The position numbers and the translations under genes are program-made. Shown in pieces: positions 9,978 through 20,761 of a stretch of 36,136 nt of DNA. Numbering within the stretch: the stretch's first letter is position 1; the number at the start of each line of letters is the position of its first letter. This DNA is from Scytalidium lignicola (Eukaryota; Ascomycota; Leotiomycetes). Location of the stretch: positions 1 through 36,136 of the forward strand of contig NCSJ02000404.1 in assembly GCA_002812745.2 (NCBI GenBank), written 5' to 3'. The notes under the pieces were generated by a model. It did no database searches. It saw only the letters and a list, made by a program, of their open reading frames with translations, and was not told the DNA's origin.

Positions 9978-12045
9978 GAAGAAGGTTCATGTGTCTTGAT
10001 CTTTATAGGAAAGTAGAAACTTGCTCGCCAGCCGCAGATATTCTGAAATTACCCTCCCCAGCCGATGAATGCTATGTCGAGTCCCTGGTATTTTCCTCAA
10101 AGTTTGTAGATAGATTTCGGTGGTAGTTTGGTATTCGCAGGTGTAGAAAGTTGTGGTCAGGATAGGAAGACGTTGGAAAATATGTTGCTCTTAATCAAAA
10201 GATATAAGACGTCCAGCGCCAACAAAAGCAGACCAGCTGAACAATAGGAAGAGAATAATGAGAATAATGAGAATAACGAAAAGAATTTTAGACAAGAACT
10301 ATTATGGAAGTGCAGTATGAATCTATTGTGAACATCGTTGTCTGTGTCACAATAACTCATCAAAGGCACCAGCCACACAATGACGGAGACTGATGACAAT
10401 GACAATAATAAGAGAATCACTCACATAATAAAGACCAGATACAGAGAATGAAATTACCACGACCAAAGAAAAGACCAGTTTGTTTGATCAGTTGAAACAA
10501 CCTAACATATCGAAACAAGATAATTTACTCAACCTTCGATCTCGTGCGACCTCTACCTAAAGCCAGCGTTAAGGTTGATCGACGTCCTATCAAAGGTCGC
10601 AAGCGAGCAACTTGTGACGCGAAATACGCGGGGTCGGGCCGCGACTAGCCAACAGCACATCAAACAGGAGCCAATCGACGTGGTCTGCGCCAAAAGAGAT
10701 GAAATGACAAGAATACCCATTCAAAAGCCGCCAGTGTCAACGTCGCATTCAGATCTGTCACACCCGAGTCACTGGATCCGAGTGGTTGGGCTGACGCGCA
10801 CCAACATGGCCTGACCCAACATGCGCGACAAAGATCAGGACAGCTCTGGGTTGCTGTATATATAGACGTGAATGAGTTCGTCTGACTGGATATGACTCGA
10901 TCGAATCGGACTGGTCTTTAGGAGCAGCATAAAGCTTGTTCAAACGCCTCCACTTAGCGGATCTAGCCCACCGCTTTTTACGGCGGTCCAAGGTCTAGAT
11001 CCCATCATCCAAGAAAAGGTCATTATTCAAGGAAGAGAAGTTCGAACACACTAGGAAATATAAGACAGGTGTTTTAGGGAATCTACGGTTCACAGTCCGA
11101 AGCTCGGTGGTGATCTGTGACCACTTCAGGTTTGAAGACCTTCAATGACAGGTACCCGATATGAACTCACAAAGTTCAAAGAACATAGCCTCATTGTTCA
11201 TTTTGGAACCTGGCAAGGGCTCTTAGACATCGGTCCTTGTAGCCCTTTCACCAATGGACAGATGACGGATGTGAAACAAGAGAATAAATGGCGACTTTTG
11301 CTGTGCTCGCGTGCTACGGTACTTGTATTCGTTTATTTATGTCACATACTTGTCCCTTTCGGTTAGAATGGTAATGCTAAGCATTTGATGATGCAAGGTA
11401 CCGCAACGCTCTCTCCTTGCAGTCGACGACCAGGATGGTATATATACATCCATAGAAAGCCCCTTTACTGTAATCCGCCAAATTATTCAGGTGATATATA
11501 GAAGTCTCCTTTTACGATCCTCATGTAAGCACGTCTTTGGAGAGAATGCGTTTATCAACGTATGCGTCATCAAGATAACGGGTCTTCATTTCTCAATAAT
11601 ACCGAAACAGGAAATTGCTGATTCATTCAATATGTATAGCTACTGTGCTATCGCTGGCTTGTACAGTTTACTAGATTTAAACTGTACTATGTCCCATTAT
11701 GCAGTCTAAAAGATAGCAGTTGTGAAGTCATAATTGCTCAACATAGAATTTTCGATATTGTTATCCCATCTTTCTCATGTAGGCGATTTGGGCCCAGAGC
11801 AGGAGCACGGCGATGATCTCAGCCTAGTGCAGCAATTATCACTACATGTAAGTTCACATTATTTGACCACTGGTTCAGAAATCTCTGAAAGAGAACATGA
11901 AGATGCAATAGAAATTATATGCTTAATGAGTGATCCCTTCCATATCAGAGGTCCCTCCTCTCCATCCCATTTTAGTTTCGCATCGGTATTTTTCAGTACC
12001 AGGATACAATTATCTAATGAAGAGGAGTTCTGAGTGCTAACTTCC
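9978..12045. other. Intergenic region with no supported gene
   Basis: About 2.1 kb. The part near 9978-10150 is probably the promoter of the minus-strand secreted-protein gene. A short imperfect tandem (AGAATAATG-like) lies at about 10250-10275, and a perfect 10-bp-arm inverted repeat at 11661-11687. Several 70-100 codon frames exist, but none shows domain-like composition or plausible splicing partners. Confidence 0.55.
11661..11687. repeat. Perfect inverted repeat, 10-bp arms, 7-nt loop
   Basis: GTACAGTTTA (11661-11670) and TAAACTGTAC (11678-11687) are exact reverse complements around CTAGATT. The GTACAG/CTGTAC core resembles the palindromes near 4.6-4.9 kb. It could be a hairpin or a binding dyad. 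Confidence 0.85.
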
Positions 12046-12909
12046 TTAATTCATCTGCATAACTAGACTCTGACGCACTTCCTGCTCACGGAGGCTCTTC
12101 ACACCTTCGATATTGATATGACCGATCTCGAAGCCAAGTTTGTAGACAATAGCACCTGGACCAATCTCTGCTGCATATTTTCTGAGCTGCTTCTTGTTCT
12201 TGTTTTCCACAAATGGATTTTTTCGAAATCCGAAGAAGTCCTTAAACTCCAGCCAGTAACACATATGGCCACAGATAAGGGTTGGTTTGTTAAATCGCAG
12301 GTCCGGGGTAATAGTAAACTTCCCCTGTTGCTGATCTTGGTTGACGAAATCGTACCCTAAGCGTCTGAAGTCTTCGCAAAACTCTTGCTCAGCTAGTAGA
12401 GCCTCAGCTGCCCGTAATCTTTCTTTCTCTCGACGTGCTGTCACACCCTCCAGAGTATCGTCTGCAGGGAGAAGTCGCAAAGCCGCTCTTATTAGTTCGG
12501 AGATTATTTTATGGTCTAATGTCGTTTTCGTCCGTGAAATTATGAGGTCTACAGTTGGCTGCTGAAAGCGCAGCTGACACGAAAGATTGTATACAGGTGC
12601 GATGACTGAGCTAGGTATACCAAGATACTCAAGATGGGTTCTTTCGACCTTTTCATTTCCTAAATCATTCCCATTATACCTATTCGCGCGAATATGTTTG
12701 TCCAAGTCTCGACTTGTCCTGTCGCGACGGCCCTCGGAACAATGAATGCAGACATTATGTCGTGAAGAAGCTCCTCTGTGCCGTTGATTCCCAGCACCTG
12801 TTATGGAGGCTCTCTTGCACCGACTGCACCGGGTGTGTGACGTTCTGAGATGTCGACGCAGAGAGCTTTGGTTTTGAAAATTACTGGAGCACTCTTTGCA
12901 ATATGCCAT
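12046..12909 (-). CDS. C2H2 zinc-finger protein with TPD / CDIN1-like PD-(D/E)XK nuclease domain
   Basis: Single exon, 287 residues. The N-terminus has a clean C2H2 finger (C4, C7, H20, H25: YCKECSSNFQNQSSLRRHLR). Further Cys pairs (C28/C31, C54/C57) with following His residues suggest one or two degenerate fingers. From about residue 90 the sequence resembles CDIN1 (human C15orf41): a helical GIPSSVIAPVYNLSC region, then TPD at 201-203, CGHMCYWLEFKDFFG with E221-x-K223, and GPGAIVYKLGFE. TPD plus E-x-K reads as a PD-(D/E)XK active site. Human CDIN1 binds codanin-1. Fungal function is unknown, and a nuclear DNA-binding nuclease is inferred. The ATG directly precedes the first finger, which supports this start. 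Confidence is high for the fingers and good for the TPD family. Confidence 0.82.
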   Translation of the reverse strand: MAYCKECSSNFQNQSSLRRHLRTSHTRCSRCKRASITGAGNQRHRGASSRHNVCIHCSEGRRDRTSRDLDKHIRANRYNGNDLGNEKVERTHLEYLGIPSSVIAPVYNLSCQLRFQQPTVDLIISRTKTTLDHKIISELIRAALRLLPADDTLEGVTARREKERLRAAEALLAEQEFCEDFRRLGYDFVNQDQQQGKFTITPDLRFNKPTLICGHMCYWLEFKDFFGFRKNPFVENKNKKQLRKYAAEIGPGAIVYKLGFEIGHINIEGVKSLREQEVRQSLVMQMN

Positions 12910-14048
12910 TGTGAGAGGTTTCTTGATATTTGGGACACGGTGGAGTGAGCCAAACGTATTTAAGAAGCTATACCACGGCGTCTAATAATTCACGTAGCAT
13001 AAGGGTGGATTGCAATTACCCTCTATTTCAGATGGAAAAGCAAGAAAGATGGACTTGCGGAACTGAGCGGGGCAAGACGGTTGGTTGTTCTAGTTAATAA
13101 GGAAAGAGTGCACCCGTTTTGAAATAAAAACAATCGGTTTTGGATCACAACTTTAGCAACCCTTTCAATTGACACGAGCAAGGATGAATATTAGACCGCT
13201 ATAAGAAAAGTTCTGGTTTCTTCTAATTAGGTACAAGTTATTTTGTGACAGACTTGCACAGCTACCTGGATTTTAAGATTTAGCATTAGGAGTTCTCTGC
13301 CTCTTACTTTTTCTAACACTAGGAACCTTACACTACTCCTAAATTAATTATGGCCACTTTCATTTATGATAAATTCGCTATGCTTGAACTTTTCCATGAT
13401 TAATTCTACTGTGACCCGATTTTGCTGCGTTCCACTTCCTGCTTCGACTGCTCAGTTAAAACCATCTTTAATCATATCTTAGCAACGAATTCGAGTCAAA
13501 TCAAAGGCAGGTTTGACTATGAGAGAATTCCAGGTACCGGTATTGCAGATAGAGTTGATTGAAGCACTTATATTGTGGTTATATGATCATTTCTAGTATT
13601 ATATTTATTATAACTATCCTAAGTATACTAGTATTTAACAAAAGTATTACCGTCAAATATAAGCTTTACTTAAGAACTCAATTTTCATATAAANTTTTTT
13701 AATTATAATATTAGTTGATAGTAAATTTGGTAATATTATTTGTGTATATGTTGAAATATTTGTTTAACTTGCTTAAAGTTGACGATGCAGAGGGTACACT
13801 ACCTGTCAGCCTTATTAACGAATCGCCTATATTTATGTAGGGGCTGGAACGTATATATATGATTTCACCCTTTATAGTTTACATTAAAGTCCTGTTTATC
13901 CTTATTCTCAACAGCCTTGGATTCATCCTCTAGCCTTGTTTAGCACGGAGTGAAAAGGCGAATATCATAGCAAACGGCGACCTCATTCCATCCTCTCATC
14001 ATTTTCCCTCTTTGCCTTATTCTTTTATCTACTATATCTTCCGTTGAC
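12910..14048. other. AT-rich intergenic stretch, no supported gene
   Basis: About 1.1 kb, strongly AT-rich between about 13560 and 13780, with an ambiguous base at 13694. No coding or RNA signal is recognised. The composition is compatible with decayed, possibly RIP-affected sequence, but no parent element can be identified by eye. Confidence 0.55.
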
Positions 14049-14670
14049 CAGTTGAAACAGCGCCATGCGCCCCATCGTAGTGCAATCCGAAAACTCGAAG
14101 AGTTTGTTGATTCTGATGAGAGATTGCGTTTTGACAATGAAGAACTACAACATCATTCGCCAATATGGATTTGGTATCCTCTGTGAGTTTGACCAAGGAC
14201 CTCTCGAATGGGGGGTAGAAACGATACTACACTGCAAGAATAGTATGGAATTTCCACACTTGAAATCTATCATGACGTCTGATAATGAGGGCCAAAATGA
14301 GCTATTGTATCGAGGGGAGCTCCTCGCCATAATTAGGATGATTAGGGGTCGTTTACACACGTCGCTCTTTCTTCCGCATATCATTCATCCTGTACGTCTA
14401 TGCCCTACGACGAACACAAAGATAACTTTATGCATCACCCTATAAGAATTCATACCAAATAACTGCTAACATTCTATTAACCATTAGGTTCTTATCATTT
14501 CCTTGATGGGCATCCAGCATGCGCGGATAATCCAAGCCCACTTTGACGGGAGTGAGCTGATTATTCAACATAGCAAACTCTATGATCTACGAGAACCCAG
14601 CGATGATCTCATTTTGTTGTTCGCGCGATGGTGGCTTGGCCCTCCTATAGGTACGACTAAGGCTGAGTAG
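14049..14670 (+). pseudogene. Fungal hypothetical-family gene, apparently frameshifted
   Basis: Two frames carry adjoining parts of one protein. About 14049-14183 (frame 3) encodes QLKQRHAPHRSAIRKLEEF, then an LRFDNEELQHHSPIWIW block, and stops at TGA 14184-14186. Frame 1 from about 14187 continues DQGPLEWGVETI...MEFPHLKSIMTSDNEG. It is then spliced through a 96-nt intron (14392-14487, GTACGT...CATTAG, CTAAC-type branch) to VLIISLMGIQHARIIQAHFDG...LFARWWLG, ending at TAG 14668-14670. The composition resembles an unnamed hypothetical family I associate with Helotiales (from memory). No good Met start lies upstream in frame 3, as the frame is blocked at 13968. Alternatives are a start at ATG 14065 in frame 1, or a 61-nt intron at 14183 (GTGAGT...AATAG) that would delete the linking segment. 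Confidence 0.6.
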
Positions 14671-15082
14671 GATTCTTATTTGCTTTAAGTTGGAGTGATG
14701 GCGTATCTTGGAATTGTTATCACAATCAATTCTCTATGGAGGGTTGGAAGGGACCAGAACTTCTATTAAATCAATAGTGCGCCCAAGTTTGTAATTGTGT
14801 ATTTGCAATAATTAGGCAAGATTCAGTTTGTACATTACAGCACAAGTGGGAACACTCGTAGCGGGATCAAGCATCCTTATCTACATTAGGATGCAAAAGA
14901 TCTGAATTAATACAGTCTCGGGGTCGGTCGTACTCTGGAACTAATGACATACTACTGCATGATGGTACCTTGAAGCAAGGGGGGTGAAGACAAGCTCTGT
15001 AGGGGCATGGGCAACAATTGATTGAGGATCAGAAAGCAAACAGCAGGTTTGTGACTATGCTCTGTAGGAAACTATTGCAACC
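14671..15082. other. Spacer between two convergent gene remnants
   Basis: 412 bp between the 3' ends of the two family genes. I see no gene or notable structure. Confidence 0.5.
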
Positions 15083-15989
15083 TCAAATTACTGAGTTGAG
15101 GAATGACTGTTCAAATCCTGGAGGACAACACACACCACCAACTTCGTAGTCATCACCAACATCAGCAAGCTGCCATTGGCCGAGTTCGTAAGCAATACCT
15201 TGTATCAGCATGCCCGAAAAGGTCTGGATCTCCTTGGGATCAATTCTGATCGAACGCACAATGCGTCCGCAGTCATCATACCAAGCCATCAGTGCCTTTC
15301 CGCTCTGGAGTGCTTCAAAATCTGCTATCCATATCATACCAATAACACTGTCCCAGTGATATGATGAATAATCAATCTCATCCGAGAACCGTGAGGACTG
15401 CGAAGATGTTTCTAGATCTAAGTGGTAATTTTCTGCCTCCTTCTGGTCTTGTGCTTCAGCTCTTTCCATGGTTCGCCTTACATTCCTTTTCTTGAGATCT
15501 TCCGGAGAAACTCTAGAATCGACAAGTCGTGGAATTCGAGAGAAAATCTTCTGCCACTCTGAACCATAATTATAATGCGTTGCATCATCGAACAAAAAAG
15601 TACTATCTTCTGTCAACTCAGGCATATATTGCAAACTCGAGCGTTGGAGAAGACTAGCGTGGGCTTCATCGGTAGAATTGCCATCTTGATCAAAGTAACA
15701 TGTTCGTAGCCATTTATATTTTCCTAGTGCTTGCTCTACAGGGGAAAATATCGATGCTAACAAAGCTTGGTCATCTTCCGGGAGAGAATACAAGGTATGG
15801 GTAATGGACCCGTTGTGTCCATCGTAGATAGTAAGCCTCCTCAAGTCAACATATGGAGTTATGTTGGCAGTTACATTCGACGATAAGAAGACTCACGTAG
15901 TGGAGTTCAGTGCCTCCTATTATATACTCGGTACAAAGAATATCGCGTTGTTCATCTAGCGAAAGTAAAGAGGTTTTATCCCATTGCTC
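15083..15989 (-). pseudogene. Fungal hypothetical protein, intact C-terminal exon but frame conflict upstream
   Basis: The main open frame runs from 15892 to the stop at 15083. From 15844 it reads LRRLTIYDGHNGSITHTLY...IFSRIPRLVDSR...CCPPGFEQS, about 253 residues, acidic, with no membrane segment. Its frame has no ATG near the front, so it needs upstream coding. Directly upstream, 15989-15897 encodes EQWDKTSLLSLDEQRDILCT and then EYIIGGTELHY after a CTAG acceptor. This is plausibly the preceding piece of the same gene, but in another frame. Continuing the main frame backwards gives VFLSSNVTANITPYVDLRRL up to a TGA at 15895-15893, so the two frames meet within a few bases. A GTGAGT (15896) to TTGAG intron would not restore the frame. 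I infer an indel, as mutation or sequencing error. The function is unknown. Confidence 0.6.
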
Positions 15990-16420
15990 CTAGAAAATGG
16001 TAAGAGTTTGGAGGCCTCTAACCCACGGTATACGTCGCTAACTAAGAGAAACTGGATAGTAACATTGCTAAGAAAGAGGAAGACAAAAGAGGACAAGGAG
16101 AAGGAGGGTACTCCCGATAAGGCCAAAACGATAAGCTTTGGGTTAGCGGCGGCAGCATGGGTGAACAGAAGTGTCAGACCGTCGCTAATCTGGGTCCGAG
16201 CTTAATTAGCACAGCGAATCTCACCATGATGATAAGCAAAGTAGGTTCCTGATAACTAGAGTTTTAGAAGATGCCACATTCTCCCCCACTCTTGCAGAAA
16301 CATATATGCTGAAGGTGATTCAATTCAGCGTCAATTCATTTATTTGAAAGTGTGCAGCCAAGCAAATTGAAGAAAAGAGATTCGAATATATAATTGGTTT
16401 CTCTAGAGAGCAAATGAACC
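15990..16420. other. Spacer upstream of the metallo-beta-lactamase-fold gene
   Basis: 431 bp between divergent units. It may hold unrecognised 5' exons of the minus-strand family gene (a TTTTCTAG acceptor ends at 15990) and the promoter of the plus-strand gene. No further exon could be placed. Confidence 0.5.
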
Positions 16421-17449
16421 ATGGCACCAAGCACCAGCTTTATCAGCAAACGCGTTAACGATACCACCTTTCTCCTTATAGAAGATGACGCCTACGGCGA
16501 GCAGCCGTACATCTATGTCAAAATCTATTCCGAATACCTCTTGATCACTGATACGGGTTGCAACGCATCTCGGATTTGTCACCGAGAAGTCAAATCTCTA
16601 CGCGATTACTTGGAGACCTACCCGGTACCTGCCGCCAATGGCAGGATTCTGAATCCTGAAGGCAAGAAAGGATATATAATAATCTGCTCTCACTGCCACT
16701 ACGACCATATTCTTGGAATCCCGCAATTTTTGTCCTCTAATCCTCACATTATAGCTTCGGGCTTTGACAGCTCCTTTTTATTGGAAGACTTGCCCTCTCA
16801 CTCGCAATGTAAATGGCGGGATGCGCCAACACCAAAGTACCCGATTTCACACTGGGCAAGGCATCTAGAAACATACTCATTCAAAGATACTCGATTACGA
16901 ATCCAGTTCCTTCATATTCCGGGCCACGTCCCAGACTCACTAGCATGGTACGACATCGACGAGCATCATCTCTATGTAGGAGATACTTTTTACGAAAGGA
17001 AGCGCACGATACCTATCCCTGAACTACCAGACGATGCAGGAACAGTCCCCGGTATGCCAGCGACACAAGCAGCAATTATTTTCCCGCACGAAGGCGGGAA
17101 TTGGATCCAGTACATGTCATCTCTCGACCTGTTACTCTCGTTCATACAATATGAGAATGCCAAGCTAAGACGGCAACACGGATTCAGTCTTGCTGAAGTC
17201 CCGAGAGTGAAGGTTGGCTGTGGACATCTGACTTATAATGCAGATGCAGAGACAATGGTACTCGAAGTTAGGGCCTTATTCGAGAGGATTATAGCAGGAA
17301 AGGTGCCGGTCCAAGGAAGTGGTGAGAGAAGGGAGATCATCTATGATTTTTGGATCGAGGGGGATGATGCTAGGTACAGTGTAATGGGCCCAAGACATCT
17401 AGCTGAGGAGGCGCGAGAGCATTTTAAAGGGGCTTCGTGGATGAATTGA
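16421..17449 (+). CDS. Metallo-beta-lactamase-fold hydrolase
   Basis: Single exon, 342 residues, starting MAPSTSFISK. The zinc-binding motif is complete: SHCHYDHILG gives H91, H93, D95 and H96, followed by H169 (IPGHVPDSLAWYD), D188 (YVGDTFYER) and H269 (VGCGHLTYN). This is the standard two-metal MBL ligand set. It resembles glyoxalase II or lactonase-type hydrolases more than true beta-lactamases. There is no signal peptide or membrane segment, so it is probably cytosolic. The LLITDTG strand near residue 41 fits the first beta-strand of the fold. The substrate cannot be assigned, though a lactone or thioester is usual for the superfamily. There are no neighbouring biosynthetic genes to indicate a pathway. 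The gene faces away from a decayed gene. Confidence 0.88.
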   Translation: MAPSTSFISKRVNDTTFLLIEDDAYGEQPYIYVKIYSEYLLITDTGCNASRICHREVKSLRDYLETYPVPAANGRILNPEGKKGYIIICSHCHYDHILGIPQFLSSNPHIIASGFDSSFLLEDLPSHSQCKWRDAPTPKYPISHWARHLETYSFKDTRLRIQFLHIPGHVPDSLAWYDIDEHHLYVGDTFYERKRTIPIPELPDDAGTVPGMPATQAAIIFPHEGGNWIQYMSSLDLLLSFIQYENAKLRRQHGFSLAEVPRVKVGCGHLTYNADAETMVLEVRALFERIIAGKVPVQGSGERREIIYDFWIEGDDARYSVMGPRHLAEEAREHFKGASWMN

Positions 17450-19068
17450 TAGATTAACTTCGTGAGGATATCGGCGCTGATCGCGGCCAACCACTTTGGA
17501 GCTACCTAGGCGGAACTCGCCACCGTTTTCCTTCCTTTAATTAGCAACCACGATGGTATTGATACGAATCCATGCTTGCGGGCCGTCCGCATAGCTTCGA
17601 CCGGCCTAGAAGAGCAGCGGAATGCATACAGGAAACGTGGTCTCAGTCACCTAAACCCCCACGATGTGCAGTACAGTACTTCAGTTTCATATTCGCGGCC
17701 GAGATTGAGAATCCAGGAATAGCAATATTGATCGTAGACATACAGAGAAGATTCAAACCCGAGTTGTGCTTAGCCCACGTGCTGTACCTGCATGGCCACG
17801 CGCGACTGCGTTGCTATCGGGCGACTCCGATGGACGCTTGCCGCACCCCTACAGCGGGGATGTTCCCGCCGCGGTCGATCTGTGTAGGAAGTAGCCGCCT
17901 TCCCCACGAAAAAGATGACATTAACGCAGCCGTTATCATTGTGCATCCTGCTGGTTGATTGGATCGAAATGTCCCTCGGTTGTGGAGGAATGCAAGGCTT
18001 TGAAGTTCCAGAGCTCTGAGCTTTGAGTTCTATCGTCATCCCGCGTGGCTCTCCATAGGTTAATCAGATCGTCCTCACCAACCAGCCCAAAAGCTACTTG
18101 CTTTTCCTGGCCAACTCCGGCTGCAGCAGCAGATATTGCTTTTGGTTTTCAGCTCTACAAGGCGGCCAGAATCGTCGAGTTGCATTAGCATCCATGGCAA
18201 CAGCTTGGCACCTGAAGCTTTGGTTGTTCGTCTTGAAGCGATATCAGAAGCCGCCTATTGGGAGAACGCCAGCGAGTGACGCAAGCCGAGGTTCTAGGGT
18301 TCTATCGAGTGGACCATTCTATGCAGTTGGCAAACATCCATCCATAACTCCATTCTCAGCGCTACATGATAGAGAGGAATACCCAAGTTGGCGATGACAC
18401 AGATGGATCTGGAAGCTGGGAAGTCTTTATCGATGGGGCCTCGATGCGACTTGAGCGACGCTTGAGTATGTGCGTATCGGTACGAGCTAGAGTTTGCTGG
18501 GAGCTGTCTGATTCGTCGCCCGGAAAAATTCGATCAGTGTGTGGAATTACTTAAATTTTCCTTATCAGCACGCTAAACAGCCGCTAAACAGCCGCTAAAC
18601 AGCCTGGGAGGTGCAGCCGGCCATGCCCTAGCCCAGGGTACGGACGAACCAGCCAATTCCCACGAGGCTACGACCATCAAACGTCCGGCGCCGTCAGTTG
18701 CAAAATCATCGGCGTGCCCCGCANCTACCGGCCAAAATCTCAAGAGGTTTGTTGATGGAAGTGGACTGTCAAAGATGAATTTAGGGTTTAAAATGTCCCT
18801 CTCCCCATCGTGGAAAGGTAGGCAGATTTCAATCTCGTGCGATTCAGCAAGTACAAGTGTTTAGTGCTAGAGTTGGTGCGGTTCAACTGCTCTGCAAGAA
18901 AACTCGCCACCGCAGACCTTCAAGCTCTCTGGCCTGTCACAGAGTGGATCACTGCCTCTTTTGAAATTTCTGAGGTCACTTGCTCTCAAATCTTTCACTC
19001 CCACTTCCTCGCGATCCTCAACTCTTTTCAACGCAGCCCAGGGCTCGACACACTCTCCGATATCCACA
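17450..19068. other. Intergenic region upstream of permease gene, no supported gene
   Basis: About 1.6 kb, more GC-rich than the spacers further left. It contains three exact tandem 11-bp repeats (18572-18604) and an ambiguous base at 18724. Open frames of up to 128 codons on the plus strand show no domain-like pattern. The proximal part should be the promoter and 5' UTR of the permease. Confidence 0.55.
18572..18604. repeat. Three exact tandem copies of GCTAAACAGCC
   Basis: The copies are at 18572-18582, 18583-18593 and 18594-18604, about 0.46 kb upstream of the permease start codon. They could be a minisatellite or repeated binding sites. Confidence 0.9.
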
Positions 19069-20761
19069 ATGGGTCCTTTTACCAAGTACGAGACGGATAT
19101 CGAGGTCCAGCGTACCGAGAAGCCCCTCAGCGACGACGCCAGCTACATCCCCGACGATGGCGCCGTGCCTGCAGAGACCTTCGTGATCGGAGACAGCTGG
19201 TATGCTAAGGTGCAAAGATTAGCTGGCAAGTTCGGTGTGGAGCAGCGAGGAATTGAGCGTGTCCCCAGTGATGAGCGTACAGATGCTGGCATGTCGCAGA
19301 TTGGCACTCTGGTGAGTCCTATGGCAAAGCCTTGTTTTGGGTGTAGTCAATTGGGAGGGAAAGATGCAGAGGAATAACCTGTGTTTTACAGTGGCTATCA
19401 GCCAACATGGTCGTCTCTGCGTTCGCAATTGGAGCTCTTGCATACCCGGTCTTCTACCTTGGATTCATTGATACAATCTTGGTCATCTTCTTTATCAACA
19501 TCCTAGGTATACTTCCAGTCTGCTTCTTCTCCACATTTGGTCCACGATTTGGTCTCAGACAAATGGTCCTGTCGCGATTCTGGTTTGGGTGGTACGCTGT
19601 CAAGATAAGTAAGTCTGGAAATTATCTGCACATTCTTAGCTTCTTCTTAAGCTCACACTCTATTCAGTTGCCGTCTTCAACGTTCTCGCCTGCGTAGGCT
19701 GGTCCTCCGTAAACGTCATAGTCGGTGCCCAACTCTTCAATGCTGTAAACCACAACATGCCGGGCTGGGCTGGTATCATCGTGATAGCAGCGGCAACTTT
19801 CCTCGTCACCCTCTTCGGTTACAAGATTGTCCATGCCTATGAGCGCTGGTCCTGGATCCCCTGCTTCATCATCTTCCTGATCGTACTTGGTGAGTTTGCT
19901 CACTCAGGCCAATTCAACAACATCCCCATGGGTGTAGGCAAAGGCGAAGCAGGATCTGTTCTATCCTTCGCCGCTTCCGTCTACGGATTTGCTACGGGCT
20001 GGACTTCTTACGCCGCTGATTACACTGTCTATCAACCCGTGGGCCGTTCTCGAAGAGTTGTGTTCGCATGGACGTTTGGAGGCCTCATCTTCCCCCTGCT
20101 CTTCTGCGAGATGCTTGGCGCAGCAATCGCCACGGCCATGGTCAACAACCAGGACTTTGCCGATGGGTATAATGAGTCTGGAATAGGTGGTCTTCTCGCT
20201 GCAGTTCTCTTCCCTCCGCTCGGCGGCTTCGGCAAGTTCTGCCTGGTCGTCTTGGCCCTCTCCATCATCGCAAACAACTGCCCAAACATCTACTCAGTCT
20301 CTCTATCTCTGCAACTGCTCGCACGATTTACGCAGCGCGTCCCACGTTTCATCTGGACCTTTATTGGAACTTTAATCTACTGTGCCATCGCTATCCCGGG
20401 CTACAGTCACTTCGAGTCTGTTCTTGAGAACTTCATGTTGGTCATTGGATACTGGCTTGCCATCTACGAAGGTATCTCTCTCTCCGAACACTTCATCTTT
20501 AAGCGCGGCTTCGGTGGTTATCACCCCGAGCATTACCTCGACAAGAGTAAGCTCCCTCCGGGATTCGCCGCTGTTTTGGCCTTCTGCTTCGGTATCATGG
20601 GTGCAGTGTTGGGAATGGCACAGGTTTGGTTCACCGGCCCGATTGGAAAGCTTTGTGGAACCGAATTTGGCGGAGATGTTGGATTTGAGCTTGCATTTTC
20701 TTTTGCGGCAACTTCGTATATCATTCTAAGGACTATTGAGAAGAGTTATTTTAAAAGATAA
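19069..20761 (+). CDS. NCS1-family purine-cytosine permease (FCY2/FcyB-like)
   Basis: Three exons: 19069-19311, 19392-19608 and 19668-20761, encoding 517 residues. The introns are 80 nt (GTGAGT...TTACAG) and 59 nt (GTAAGT...TTCAG). The splices give GTL-WLSANMVVSAFAIGAL and FGWYAVKI-IAVFNVLACVGWSS. About twelve hydrophobic segments follow a hydrophilic 80-residue N-terminus. FATGWTSYAADYTVYQP and IANNCPNIYSVSLSLQ are hallmark segments of the fungal Fcy2 branch of the nucleobase:cation symporter-1 family. That branch takes up cytosine, adenine, guanine and hypoxanthine with protons across the plasma membrane. The start is the ATG after ATCCACA. The frame is open further upstream, but only from a TTG. 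The exact substrate range is not visible. Confidence 0.93.

Noticed and set aside
13560..13780. AT-rich stretch as an origin or centromere fragment
   Set aside because: Only a few hundred bases with no repeats or consensus. Composition alone does not support it.
17572..17958. 128-codon plus-strand frame
   Set aside because: No family resemblance, no plausible splice partners, and the opposite strand is equally open.
18961..19068. Upstream in-frame extension of the permease to position 18961
   Set aside because: It would require a TTG start. The ATG at 19069 gives a normal Fcy2-type N-terminus.
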